The position numbers were made by a program, and so were the translations under genes. A stretch of 64,000 nt of DNA from Lactonifactor longoviformis DSM 17459 (GTDB lineage Bacteria > Bacillota > Clostridia > Lachnospirales > Lachnospiraceae). The notes under the pieces are model-generated. The model was not told the DNA's origin. It did no database searches and saw nothing but the letters and a program-made list of their open reading frames with translations. The stretch spans positions 16,639 through 80,638 of the forward strand of contig NZ_FQVI01000020.1 of NCBI RefSeq assembly GCF_900129135.1, written 5' to 3'. Below, in pieces: positions 17,447 through 25,347 of this stretch (position 1 is its first letter; every line of letters begins with the position of its first letter).

Positions 17447-17645
17447 GGATATGGAAGGGAGGAGGGGGACTGGGGCATGGGCAGGTCGGGGAGGTTAAGC
17501 GGAGTGAGCCGAAGATCCAGTCCACCAGCTGATTTGCGAGGAAGGCTCTCCTGACGAGCTTAGCAGCTGGTAGGACTTAGCTGAGGGGAGCGGAGCCTCG
17601 AGCTGACCTGCCCATGCCCCAGTCCCCCTCCTCCCTTTTATATCC
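17447..17645. repeat. Structured inverted-repeat element A, copy 1
   Basis: Perfect 33-bp complementary arms (17455-17487 and 17605-17637) enclose a 117-bp core. With two G-T pairs and GGATAT/ATATCC the arms extend to 41 bp (17447-17487 / 17605-17645). In the core, 519-531 pairs with 564-577 (offset 17000, one bulged A), and an inner hairpin has AGGA/TCCT plus GC/GC. The core recurs almost unchanged at 63.9 kb, while the arm sequence there differs. It lies between the converging cbi and cbiM operons and could stop transcription from both sides. The 98 nt before it (17349-17446) start with GGGGACGGTGAGAG, shared with two other loci; no coding signal was seen. Confidence 0.85.
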
Positions 17646-17664
17646 GTCCGTTTTGTACGCTTTA

Positions 17665-18183
17665 TTAAGAATGCGTAACCGCCCTCTGATAATACCTGGA
17701 CGTCAGTTTGGACAAAACTCCATACACCGGCTTAAACAGCAGCAAGGTAATGACTACATTTCCCACGCAGTGGAGAATGTCTGAGGGGATTCCGCTGATC
17801 CAGTATGCGATTCCGCCCCCAACGCCGGAGATGACGAAGTAGGGGAAAGAGCAGAGGAATCCGAATCCCAGGCCGAAGGCGCCTGAGATGATGGACCACA
17901 TGACCGGGGAGTCGTTTTTAGAGCAGATCATGGTGATCACTGCCAGGATGGTCCAGACGTAGAGGTACATAAACCACCAGATTCCAAAGCCATATATCAT
18001 ACCTTCTAAAAACGCAAAGATGTAGATAATATAAAATACCTTTTTCCTGAAGAGAAGGGTATAGATGATGATAAGGAGAGAGACTACTTCTATATTATGA
18101 AGAAAAGCCATTCCCACCTGGCCCACCAGGAGTATTGCTGTGAGGAAGGCCAGGATTACCATATCTTTAACTTTTGTACTCAT
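17665..18183 (-). CDS. ECF transporter S component (substrate-binding membrane subunit)
   Basis: A 172-residue membrane protein with about five or six hydrophobic segments and a C-terminal GGIAYWISGIPSDILHCVGN stretch followed by LLFKPVYGVLSKL, which is the usual ending of ECF-type S components. The internal ATG at 18183 is preferred: the AGGAG site lies 9 nt before it, but directly abuts the ATG at 18192. It is the last gene of the minus-strand operon controlled by the class I cobalamin riboswitch. Inference: it imports a corrinoid or a cobamide precursor such as a lower-ligand base or alpha-ribazole, with an ECF module encoded elsewhere or shared. The substrate cannot be told from sequence. 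Confidence 0.75.
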   Translation of the reverse strand: MSTKVKDMVILAFLTAILLVGQVGMAFLHNIEVVSLLIIIYTLLFRKKVFYIIYIFAFLEGMIYGFGIWWFMYLYVWTILAVITMICSKNDSPVMWSIISGAFGLGFGFLCSFPYFVISGVGGGIAYWISGIPSDILHCVGNVVITLLLFKPVYGVLSKLTSRYYQRAVTHS

Positions 18184-18199
18184 AAAAATCATCTCCTGT

Positions 18200-18601
18200 C
18201 TAGCCGGCAGTATAAGTAAGTTCGTAGTGCTCCCCGTCTTCTATGGGAGTCTGATCCGCGGAAGTGTTCAGCATTTCCCCGTCCTTGGTGATACACCACC
18301 AGTCTGTGCCCTCTACGGACTCTCCGTCAGCTGCTGTGATAAAGAGTCCATATTGTCCGTCTTCCCCTTCCACAAGTTTTTCTTCTGTAATCACTTCACC
18401 CAGATATTCTTTATCTGTGTGGTAGACAAACTCTTTGGAGCTTCCGTCCTTGTGGACAACCTCTACTGTAATTTCCTTGCTTCCCTGGGAAGTCTTAGGC
18501 TTCATAGAACTGCTCAGCATAAACAGCGCGCCTATAAGTACCAGCAGGGTGATGGCAGCCGTCAGTATCTGCGCTTTATTCGGCTTCTTTTTTTCAGTCA
18601 T
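18200..18601 (-). CDS. DUF4430 (transcobalamin C-terminal-like) membrane-anchored protein
   Basis: The product is 133 residues: a short basic N-terminus, one hydrophobic segment (about residues 10-30), then an extracellular domain. The segments ITVEVVHKDGSSKEFVYHTD, GTDWWCITKDGEML and IEDGEHYELTYTAG match the DUF4430 pattern, a domain related to the C-terminal half of vertebrate transcobalamin/intrinsic factor. ATG 18601 is chosen over 18607 because GGAAGG then has normal spacing. It sits between cbiO-cbiK and the ECF S component under a cobalamin riboswitch. Inference: it catches corrinoid at the cell surface for the neighbouring transporter subunit. Confidence 0.78.
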   Translation of the reverse strand: MTEKKKPNKAQILTAAITLLVLIGALFMLSSSMKPKTSQGSKEITVEVVHKDGSSKEFVYHTDKEYLGEVITEEKLVEGEDGQYGLFITAADGESVEGTDWWCITKDGEMLNTSADQTPIEDGEHYELTYTAG

Positions 18602-18637
18602 AAACATACCTTCCTTCCTATCCTTCGTATATCTGTT

Positions 18638-20308
18638 CTATAACGTCTGCAGAGCAATGGCATCCTTCACATGGCGGATAAAGAGCCGGCGGATTCCTGG
18701 GTATTCTCCAAGGCCTTTCAGGACAGAGGAGACTGCAAAGCCGGCTTTCTCAAACTGACAGCGCCAGGAATCAGGATCATCGCTTGCCATATCATTTCTG
18801 GCATGGTCTCCTGCCACAATCATAAACGGAGCCAGCACAACCTTTTTGGGCTGGTATTCTTTTACCATGCGCAGAAGGCTTTCCATGGAAGGGTAGGCTT
18901 CTACGGTGCCTAAAAAGAAGTTTTTGTATCCGTGGTCTTTAAACTGATAGTCCAGGGCCGCATAGATTGCGTTGGAATAGTGAGTGGTTCCGTGCCCCAT
19001 TAGAACCAGCACCTCATCTTCCGGAAGAGCAGAGAATTCGTCCACAATTGACTGGATTACTGCAAGGTTATCTTCCTCTGCGGTCAGGAGCGGAGTGCCG
19101 AAAGTGATGGAGTGAAAATCTTCCTGATAGGAGAGCGCATCCTCCTTCATCAAGTCGTTTTCAATTCCGTTAATCACATGAGTGGGCTGGACAATAACAT
19201 CAGTAATCCCGTCCTTTCGCATAAGTTCCATGGCTTCCTTTACATTTGGAATTATAAGGTTGTCCCGTTTGGCCAGCTTGGCCAGTATCATTTTACTGGT
19301 CCATGCCCGGTAAATTTTATGGTCCGGGAAGGCTTGGGCAATGTCGGCTTCAATGGCATCAATGGTTACTTTCCTTGTCTCTTCATAGCTGGTGCCGAAG
19401 CTGACAACTAAAATTGCTTTGTTGGTTTCGCGGTTCATAAGGCGGCTTCCTCCGTAAAATGTTTTTTCATTTATATTTTCTATGTAGCCTTCCAGGGTTT
19501 TCAGATCTCTGGGAAGGGGAAGAGAGGGTTTTAAGATTCCTTTCTTACACAGACTCTCAAACAGCTGCAGTACAGCCGGCTGTTCCAGGTTTGTCATGGC
19601 CAGTGCGGTGTGGTTGGTAAAGACCTCCAGAGGAGAACCATGTATCAGCACTTTCCCCTCGTGAAACAGGGCGATTTCATCGGCCCATTCCAGGGCATAA
19701 TTTACATCGTGGGTGGCCATTAGGACGGTGATTCCATTTTCTGTCAGCTGATTTACAATTTTATTTACCATGGTGGTATGCCTGGGGTCTAAGGCGGCTG
19801 CCGGCTCATCTAAAATAATGATTTCCGGGTGCATCACAAGAATATCAGCAATAGACACCTGTTTTTTCTGGCCGCCGCTCAGCGCATGGGTTGGTTTGTG
19901 CCGGAACGGAGTAATCTCCAGATAGTCAATCACATTCTCAACTTCCTTTTTTGCTTCTTCCTCTGAAACCCCGAGGTTCAGAATCCCAAAAGAAATTTCC
20001 TGGTAAACACTGGCGGAAAAAAGCTGATTGTCCGGGTCCTGAAAGATAATTCCCACCTTGCTCCGGAGCTTTAAAAGCCCCTCCCGCGAATAATCAAAGG
20101 GTTCTCCGTCCAGGTATAATTTCCCCTTTGCCGGGCGGTTGATCCCATTGCAGCACAGAAAGAAGGTGGACTTTCCGGAACCGTTGGCACCCATAAACGC
20201 TACCTTCTTTCCGCGTCTGATGGAAAGGGAGAGTCCGTTTAAAGAGTGCGTATTTTCATCGTCATAAGAAAAGTACAGGTCTTCTGCTTTCAGAATAATA
20301 TCATTCAT
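18638..20308 (-). CDS. CbiO-CbiK fusion: cobalt transport ATPase joined to sirohydrochlorin cobaltochelatase
   Basis: A single 556-residue frame. Residues 1 to about 270 are the CbiO ATPase of the cobalt ECF transporter: Walker A MGANGSGKST, Q-loop FQDPDNQLFSASV, signature LSGGQKKQVSIA, Walker B IIILDEPAAALDP. From about residue 300 the chain becomes CbiK, starting AILVVSFGTSYEETRKVTI, with LMGHGTTHYSNAIY and FMIVAGDHARNDMASDD holding the two metal-binding histidines of the chelatase. A roughly 35-residue linker joins them. The start at 20308 overlaps the cbiQ stop by 4 nt (ATGA) and has GGAG 9 nt upstream. Cobalt import and insertion are thus on one polypeptide. No separate cbiK or cbiX was found in the window. 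Confidence 0.93.
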   Translation of the reverse strand: MNDIILKAEDLYFSYDDENTHSLNGLSLSIRRGKKVAFMGANGSGKSTFFLCCNGINRPAKGKLYLDGEPFDYSREGLLKLRSKVGIIFQDPDNQLFSASVYQEISFGILNLGVSEEEAKKEVENVIDYLEITPFRHKPTHALSGGQKKQVSIADILVMHPEIIILDEPAAALDPRHTTMVNKIVNQLTENGITVLMATHDVNYALEWADEIALFHEGKVLIHGSPLEVFTNHTALAMTNLEQPAVLQLFESLCKKGILKPSLPLPRDLKTLEGYIENINEKTFYGGSRLMNRETNKAILVVSFGTSYEETRKVTIDAIEADIAQAFPDHKIYRAWTSKMILAKLAKRDNLIIPNVKEAMELMRKDGITDVIVQPTHVINGIENDLMKEDALSYQEDFHSITFGTPLLTAEEDNLAVIQSIVDEFSALPEDEVLVLMGHGTTHYSNAIYAALDYQFKDHGYKNFFLGTVEAYPSMESLLRMVKEYQPKKVVLAPFMIVAGDHARNDMASDDPDSWRCQFEKAGFAVSSVLKGLGEYPGIRRLFIRHVKDAIALQTL

Positions 20309-21078
20309 ATAAGTAATCTCCATATGGTAACGCCGAGCAGGAAACATTCAAACAGTACAATGTACATGATTTCGTTGGCTTTCGGCGGATAATTTTCGTT
20401 CAGAACTCTGAGTTTGCCGTCATAGCATCTGGATTCCATGGCATCGTACAGGGCATTCGATTTTTTCATAGCCCTTAAAAGAAGTACGGAAGCCAATGCG
20501 CCGAAGGATTTCAGAGATGTTTTATAGTCTTTATTACCCAGGCGGGAATCCTGGGAGGTGGAGATGGCAGAGGATATCTCCATTAAAACAAAGATAAAGC
20601 GGTAGATCAGCATCATCAGCTCAATCACCAGCTCCGGACAGTGTATTTTCCGCAGTACCAGAAGAATGTCTGTCATAGGAGTGTTCAGAGAGAGAAAGTA
20701 CAGACAGGAGACGCTGGCGAGAGCTGTTGCTATGAGCTGCACGGCAAATGCCAGAGACGCCCGGCTTCCTGTTATATAATAGCTCCCTACGGAAAGAGCA
20801 AAGGCGTCCAGAGGGGTCCTGGAAATATTTACGATAATGGCAAGTGTACTTAAGAATAAAAATGCCAGGGGAATCATGAGAAGTTTCCGATAACGAGAAA
20901 GTGGGATTCCCCCTTTCTTAACAGTGAGAATCCCATTTGCCAATAATACCAGAAGTGCCACAGCAATCGAACGGCTGACAACGCAGAAAAGCAGCGTGAT
21001 AATAGAGTATATGAATTTTTCGCTTGCATTTACGTACCGTAATTTCGAATAATAGCAAAGCTTATCAATGACAATCAT
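20305..21078 (-). CDS. cbiQ: Cobalt ECF transporter transmembrane protein CbiQ
   Basis: CbiQ is the coupling membrane subunit that links the CbiO ATPase to CbiM/CbiN. The protein is 257 residues with several hydrophobic segments (about 25-45, 65-85, 100-130 and the C-terminal end), and a cytoplasmic part with LLLRAMKKSNALYDAMESRC, which matches the family's conserved coupling-helix signature around A-M-x-x-R. It lies between cbiN and cbiO-cbiK on the minus strand and overlaps the latter by 4 nt, so translation is likely coupled. Confidence 0.92.
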   Translation of the reverse strand: MIVIDKLCYYSKLRYVNASEKFIYSIITLLFCVVSRSIAVALLVLLANGILTVKKGGIPLSRYRKLLMIPLAFLFLSTLAIIVNISRTPLDAFALSVGSYYITGSRASLAFAVQLIATALASVSCLYFLSLNTPMTDILLVLRKIHCPELVIELMMLIYRFIFVLMEISSAISTSQDSRLGNKDYKTSLKSFGALASVLLLRAMKKSNALYDAMESRCYDGKLRVLNENYPPKANEIMYIVLFECFLLGVTIWRLLI

Positions 21079-21104
21079 GATAAAATTCCTTTCTCGTCAG
21101 TGTG

Positions 21105-21422
21105 CTATTGTCTGCCCAATTCCTTCTGCAGCTTTTTCCGCTCTACAAACCGTCCCATAAAGAAGGACAGGATGCCCACGCCGATTCCGGTCTGAAGGCA
21201 GAAGATAAGACTTTCTACTTCTCCGGGGAGCTCGCCGCCCAGCATGCTTTCCAGCACAGGGGTGAACCAAGGCTCGTATTCTCCGTGGATCTCTTCAATC
21301 ATCTGGCTTCCCGCATCGTCGGAGCCTCCAAACTCAGCGCCCTTTAATGCAAACAAAGGTACAATGGCGATGAGCGCGGCTACAATCAGCAGGATGACAA
21401 CGGTTTTTGTGTTTTTACTCAT
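21105..21422 (-). CDS. cbiN: Cobalt transport accessory protein CbiN
   Basis: CbiN is the small membrane subunit that works with CbiM to load cobalt. The 105-residue product has a transmembrane segment at residues 7-26 and another at about 75-93, joined by an extracytoplasmic loop with [17 protein letters not shown] and [10 protein letters not shown], as usual for CbiN. The start overlaps the cbiM stop by 8 nt. The gene order cbiM-N-Q-O is the classic cobalt arrangement and supports cobalt over nickel as the substrate. Confidence 0.92.
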   Translation of the reverse strand: MSKNTKTVVILLIVAALIAIVPLFALKGAEFGGSDDAGSQMIEEIHGEYEPWFTPVLESMLGGELPGEVESLIFCLQTGIGVGILSFFMGRFVERKKLQKELGRQ

Positions 21423-22173
21423 GAGCTTTTCCCTCCTTGATAAATCCGATTGACTTCAGCTCCGGCAGAGCAAAAGATTCCAGACCAATCATAATGATTA
21501 CTGTCAGAATTCCCTCGATCACTGCGAGAGGCATCTGGGTTGGCGCGAAAATACCCAGGAACTTTACTGCGGAGGCAGCGATACCGCCTTGTTCAGAGGG
21601 ATATGCTACGGCCAGCTGAATACTGGTAACGCAATATGTAAACAAATCACCCAGGCAGGCGGCCAGGAAAATAGACACCTTCCGGTTAACATTTAACTTC
21701 TGGCAGAGCTTATAGATGCCGTAAGAGACAAAAGGTCCCGCAATTGCCATGGAAAATGTATTGGCTCCCAGTGTGGTGAGTCCTCCGTGGGCCAGCAGAA
21801 TCGCCTGGAAGAGCAGTACAATGATCCCCAGAATGCTGACTGCGGAAGGTCCGAACAGGATGGCGCCAAGGCCGGTGCCGGTCATATGGGAACAGCTCCC
21901 GGTAACAGATGGAATCTTTAAGGAAGAGATAACAAACACGAAAGCGCCGGACATAGCCAGGATCGTCAGGGCCCTTCTGTTTTCCCTCAAAGTCTTCCGA
22001 ATGGAAAAGAATCCCGCAATTACAAAGGGAACACAGATAACTCCCCATGCAATACAGAATGTTGCCGGAAGATAACCTTCCATAATGTGCATAGCGCTTA
22101 CCACCGGTGTGATACCGAAGCAGAGGGCAAATGCAGCAGCCAGTGTTACAACTTTTTTTTGCTTACTTGTCAT
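21415..22173 (-). CDS. cbiM: Cobalt ECF transporter substrate-binding protein CbiM
   Basis: CbiM is the metal-selective membrane subunit. After a hydrophobic leader, the sequence [16 protein letters not shown] has the Met-His-x-Met-Glu-Gly motif whose His is part of the metal site in this family; it is followed by several membrane segments and the [20 protein letters not shown] stretch. The ATG at 22173 is chosen because AAGGAGA lies upstream at proper distance. The product is 252 residues. It is the first gene of the minus-strand cobalt operon, behind a cobalamin riboswitch with terminator. Confidence 0.94.
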   Translation of the reverse strand: MTSKQKKVVTLAAAFALCFGITPVVSAMHIMEGYLPATFCIAWGVICVPFVIAGFFSIRKTLRENRRALTILAMSGAFVFVISSLKIPSVTGSCSHMTGTGLGAILFGPSAVSILGIIVLLFQAILLAHGGLTTLGANTFSMAIAGPFVSYGIYKLCQKLNVNRKVSIFLAACLGDLFTYCVTSIQLAVAYPSEQGGIAASAVKFLGIFAPTQMPLAVIEGILTVIIMIGLESFALPELKSIGFIKEGKAHE

Positions 22174-22228
22174 TTTTCTTTCTCCTTTTCTCAAGCTGTT
22201 GTGACATTACTGTAACGTGGTTCAAGAG

Positions 22229-22261
22229 TAAAAGAAAAGCCCAGTAGTATCTACTACTGAG
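22229..22261 (-). terminator. Terminator of the cbiM riboswitch leader
   Basis: On the minus strand a 10-bp stem (22261-22252 with 22249-22240, two-base loop) is followed by a T-rich run at 22239-22229. It lies between the cobalamin aptamer and cbiM, the usual position for a riboswitch-controlled terminator. Confidence 0.82.
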
Positions 22262-22354
22262 CGTCTGAGAACAGATTCCGGTCTTGATAGGGGTGGCCCC
22301 TGACGGATAAGAACCGTTCTTACACTCAGCCATCGTTCGTAACTAAAGTGCAAA

Positions 22355-22525
22355 TCGCTTGTGACAGGCAGGTCTTCTGACTTAGGGGGTCTTCATTGAA
22401 TTTCGCCTTCCCAGTTATCCCAGTGACATAAATGAAATTCAACTCGTCCCATACAGCGGCGTGACCGTGTGAGCTTTTACTCACTTTCCTATTAACCTGA
22501 TTGCTCAGGACCATATCACACTCAA
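22355..22525 (-). promoter_or_regulatory. Cobalamin riboswitch (class I), leader of the cbiM operon
   Basis: Read on the minus strand, the region has the cobalamin aptamer elements in order: AATAGGAAAGTGAG, GTCACGCCGCTGTATGGGA, CACTGGGATAACTGGGAAGG and the B12 box AGTCAGAAGACCTGCC (22382-22367). A closing stem is formed by GTGTGA...GG near 22520 and CC...TCACA near 22362. It is about 170 nt, with the peripheral domain absent from the switch at 1664. A terminator follows at 22261-22229. High cobalamin should switch off cobalt uptake and cobaltochelatase together. Confidence 0.88.
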
Positions 22526-22592
22526 TTTTAGCGGAATATTCCGCATACCGCAGATCTGAATCTGGCATTGTCAAATCTGCGGACCTATTGTC

Positions 22593-22621
22593 ATTCTATA
22601 CTTTCGATTGTAATTTGTCAA
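22593..22621 (-). promoter_or_regulatory. Predicted sigma-A promoter of the cbiM operon
   Basis: On the minus strand, TTGACA (22621-22616) and TAGAAT (22598-22593) are separated by 17 nt. Transcription would start near 22586, just upstream of the riboswitch. The first part of the leader holds an 8-bp hairpin (22575-22582 with 22548-22555) and a GCGGAATATTCCGC palindrome (22531-22544) before the aptamer. Confidence 0.75.
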
Positions 22622-22683
22622 TAACTATGGTCCATTCTTTTCCAACCTAATACCGTCAATGGTCTGCCTCTACAAATTTCTAT

Positions 22684-22711
22684 TTGATTTTTCTCACTCA
22701 TATGCTATTAT
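22684..22711 (+). promoter_or_regulatory. Predicted promoter of the hemA operon
   Basis: TTGATT (22684-22689) and TATTAT (22706-22711) are spaced by 16 nt, 44 nt upstream of the hemA start. It faces away from the cbiM promoter, so the two tetrapyrrole operons diverge from this intergenic region. No riboswitch was noticed on the hemA side. Confidence 0.6.
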
Positions 22712-22755
22712 GAAAAAAGATTGACACAATAAGAGAATCAGGAGAAGGATATACT

Positions 22756-23985
22756 ATGGGAATATGTATGCTGGGTATTGACCACAACCGAGCCTTACTG
22801 GATGTGCGTGCCCTTTTTTCATTTACCAAAAAGAACACGGCTGAGGCACTGGAAGTACTCAGGGAAAAAGAAGGAGTTCTGGGCTGTATTATTTTATCCA
22901 CCTGCAACCGCATGGAAATTTGGGCCAGCACTGTGGAGGACTGGGACGGTTCCCTCTACGACTGCCTCTTGGAGTTAAAGGGAGCTGAGTCCGGTAAGTA
23001 CAGGGAGTATTTTGTGGAGCGGAAGGAGAAAGAAGCGGTAGAACATCTCTTTTACCTGACCTGCGGTCTGAAGTCACAGATACTGGGAGAAGATCAGATT
23101 CTGACCCAGGTAAAGGATGCACTGGCTCTGGCGAGAGAGAACTTCTCTACGGACAGTGTACTGGAGGTACTCTTTCGGATGGCTGTAACGGCAGGAAAAA
23201 AGGTGAAGACAGATGTAACATTCTCCAGGGGAAATTCCTCTGTGATCCATCAGGCAATTACCATGCTGGAGGATGAGGGATTCCGCCTTCAGGACAAGAC
23301 CTGTATGGTAATCGGCAACGGAGAGATGGGGAAGGTTGCGGCTCAGGCACTTCGGGAAGCCGGTGCATATGTGACGGTAACCGTCCGTCAGTACCGCAGC
23401 GGGATGGTAAGTATTCCTCAGGGCTGTGCCCGGATTAACTATGGAGAGAGGATGGAATATCTGCCTCAGTGTGATCTGGTGGTCAGTGCTACGGCAAGCC
23501 CTAATTATACGTTAAAAAAAGAACTGTTTCAGGAGGCAGTGCTGCCCTCGGATCTGCGGATTATTGATCTGGCGGTGCCGAGAGATGTAGAACCGTCGGT
23601 AGGGGAGCTTCCTGAGATAACACTATATGATATGGACAGCTTCCGTATGGAGGGAACGCCTGAGGAGCTTTCTCAGAGTCTGGAACAGGCGGGAGTGATT
23701 CTGAACGCACAGATGGAGGAATTTTATTCCTGGCTGGAAGGACGGGATCTGATTCCCAGGATTCAGGAGATTAAGGCAGACGCCGTGCAGGATCTGAATC
23801 TTAGGATTTTGAAGATTCTGAACAAAACTCCAATGGAGGAAAAAGACAGGGAAAAGCTATTGCATACCATTGACACGGCGGCGGGCAAAGTGGTGAACAA
23901 AATGATATTCGGACTGCGGGACACGCTTGAAAAGGAAGCCTTTCTGGAGTGTGTGGCAGGATTGGAGAAGGTGTACGATGAATAA
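22756..23985 (+). CDS. hemA: Glutamyl-tRNA reductase HemA
   Basis: HemA reduces glutamyl-tRNA to glutamate-1-semialdehyde, the first step of tetrapyrrole synthesis by the C5 route. The catalytic Cys50 lies in LSTCNRMEIW, followed by LGEDQILTQVKDAL and the NADPH-binding VIGNGEMGKVAAQALREAG. Length 409 is typical. A GGAGAAGG site precedes the ATG. It starts a six-gene operon with all steps to uroporphyrinogen III and sirohydrochlorin. Divergence from the cbiM operon suggests the pathway mainly feeds corrinoid synthesis. Confidence 0.94.
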   Translation: MGICMLGIDHNRALLDVRALFSFTKKNTAEALEVLREKEGVLGCIILSTCNRMEIWASTVEDWDGSLYDCLLELKGAESGKYREYFVERKEKEAVEHLFYLTCGLKSQILGEDQILTQVKDALALARENFSTDSVLEVLFRMAVTAGKKVKTDVTFSRGNSSVIHQAITMLEDEGFRLQDKTCMVIGNGEMGKVAAQALREAGAYVTVTVRQYRSGMVSIPQGCARINYGERMEYLPQCDLVVSATASPNYTLKKELFQEAVLPSDLRIIDLAVPRDVEPSVGELPEITLYDMDSFRMEGTPEELSQSLEQAGVILNAQMEEFYSWLEGRDLIPRIQEIKADAVQDLNLRILKILNKTPMEEKDREKLLHTIDTAAGKVVNKMIFGLRDTLEKEAFLECVAGLEKVYDE

Positions 23986-24454
23986 TCAGGAAAAACCATA
24001 TTTCCCTTTGTTTGTTGATCTGTCCGAAAAGAAAATCCTCGTGATCGGAGCCGGAAAAATAGCGGCCCGAAGGATTCAGACCCTGCTCCCTTTTGCCGGG
24101 GAGATACGGGTGATTGCCCCCAGGGCGGCGGCAGAAGTGGCAGAAATGGCAGAAAACGGGAGGATCCAGTATGAGGCCAGAGAGTATGAAAGAGAGGATC
24201 TGTACGATGCCTGTATAGTCATAGCAGCCACTGACCGGGAACAGATCAATCATGAGATCTACAGTGTCTGCAAATGTATGGGCATTCTGGTCAATGTAAT
24301 CAGTGATAAGAACAAATGTGATTTTTATTTTCCGGGAATCGTCCACAGGGATGAGATTGTAATAGGCGTCAGCGCCAGCGGAAAGGATCATAAAAAGGCG
24401 AAAAAAGTGCGGGAGGATATCGCCGCATTTTTACAGGAAGAGGAGAAGGTATGA
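23978..24454 (+). CDS. Precorrin-2 dehydrogenase (siroheme synthase N-terminal domain type)
   Basis: This enzyme oxidises precorrin-2 to sirohydrochlorin with NAD. The N-terminal FPLFVDLSEKKILVIGAGKI holds the Rossmann GxGxxA nucleotide site, and NVISDKNKCDFYFPGIVHR and IGVSASGKDHKKAKKVRE fit the CysG N-terminal/Met8/SirC family. ATG 23978 is chosen for its GGAGAAGG site; it overlaps hemA by 8 nt. The protein is 158 residues, so it has the dehydrogenase but not the methylase part, which is supplied by CobA-HemD two genes on. Its product is the substrate for the CbiK domain encoded at 18638. Confidence 0.88.
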   Translation: MNNQEKPYFPLFVDLSEKKILVIGAGKIAARRIQTLLPFAGEIRVIAPRAAAEVAEMAENGRIQYEAREYEREDLYDACIVIAATDREQINHEIYSVCKCMGILVNVISDKNKCDFYFPGIVHRDEIVIGVSASGKDHKKAKKVREDIAAFLQEEEKV

Positions 24455-25347
24455 GTAAAAAAAGCATCGTTGTGGGCAGCAGAGAGAGCAAGCTTGCTGT
24501 CATTCAGAGCGAAATGGTAATAGAGTATGTGAAAGGGGCGTGTCCCCAGGCTGAGGTGAGTCTTCTCACTATGAAAACCACAGGAGATATTATTCTGGAC
24601 CGCACGCTGGACAAAATCGGCGGCAAAGGTTTATTTGTAAAGGAACTGGACAAAGCCCTGATGGAGAGACGAAGTGACTTGTCTGTGCACAGTCTGAAGG
24701 ATATGCCCATGGAGATTCCGGAGGAACTGCCTATTGTGGCGTTCTCCAAAAGGGAAGATCCCAGGGATGTTCTGATACTTCCGCAGGGAGAGACAGAGAT
24801 TCCGGCGGGGAAGCCTATCGGGTGCTCCAGTCAGAGAAGAACCCTTCAGCTGAAGGAATTATTCCCGGACATCCCCTGCAAAAGTATCAGGGGAAATGTA
24901 ATTACCAGGCTTTCCAAACTGGATGCCGGGGAATACGGGGCACTGGTTCTTGCGGCAGCAGGAGTAAAGAGACTGGGGCTTGCGGACAGAATCAGCCGGT
25001 ATTTTGAACCTGAGGAGATGATTCCTGCGGCCGGCCAGGGTATTCTTGCAGTCCAGGGCCGCGCAGGGGAGGATTATTCCTATCTGGACGGGTACCGGGA
25101 TTCGGATGCTTCCTTCGCTGCCCTTGCGGAACGGGCATTTGTGCGGTATCTGGACGGCGGATGCTCTTCCCCCATTGCAGCACACGGGGTGGTAAACGAA
25201 GGCAGAATAACGCTCACAGGACTGTATTACTGTGAAGAGACGAATACATACAGAAAAGGCAGGATGGAGGATTCGGCCGAACACGCAGAAGAACTGGGAA
25301 TTGCACTGGCAAAAACCCTGAAGGAACAGACAGGAGGTAAGCAGTAA
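24451..25347 (+). CDS. hemC: Hydroxymethylbilane synthase HemC
   Basis: HemC joins four porphobilinogens into hydroxymethylbilane. SRESKLAVIQSEMVIEYVK, SVHSLKDMPMEIPEELPI and RRTLQLKELFPD match the family, and DGGCSSPIAAHG holds the Cys that carries the dipyrromethane cofactor. Length 298 is typical. The ATG overlaps the previous stop by 4 nt, with GGAGAAGG just upstream. It is followed without gap by cobA-hemD. Confidence 0.95.
   Translation: MSKKSIVVGSRESKLAVIQSEMVIEYVKGACPQAEVSLLTMKTTGDIILDRTLDKIGGKGLFVKELDKALMERRSDLSVHSLKDMPMEIPEELPIVAFSKREDPRDVLILPQGETEIPAGKPIGCSSQRRTLQLKELFPDIPCKSIRGNVITRLSKLDAGEYGALVLAAAGVKRLGLADRISRYFEPEEMIPAAGQGILAVQGRAGEDYSYLDGYRDSDASFAALAERAFVRYLDGGCSSPIAAHGVVNEGRITLTGLYYCEETNTYRKGRMEDSAEHAEELGIALAKTLKEQTGGKQ

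Noticed and set aside
17549..17558. CTGACGAG in element A as a hammerhead ribozyme core
   Set aside because: The CUGANGA box is present, but no GAAA partner box and no suitable cleavage site follow in a foldable arrangement.
17349..17664. A retron or group II intron core
   Set aside because: No reverse transcriptase gene is nearby, and the fold lacks domain V-like or msr/msd features.
18638..20308. Two separate genes (cbiO and cbiK) with an internal start at the CbiK domain
   Set aside because: The frame is continuous through the linker and no clear ribosome binding site was noticed before the internal Met, so a fusion is the simpler reading; internal initiation remains possible.
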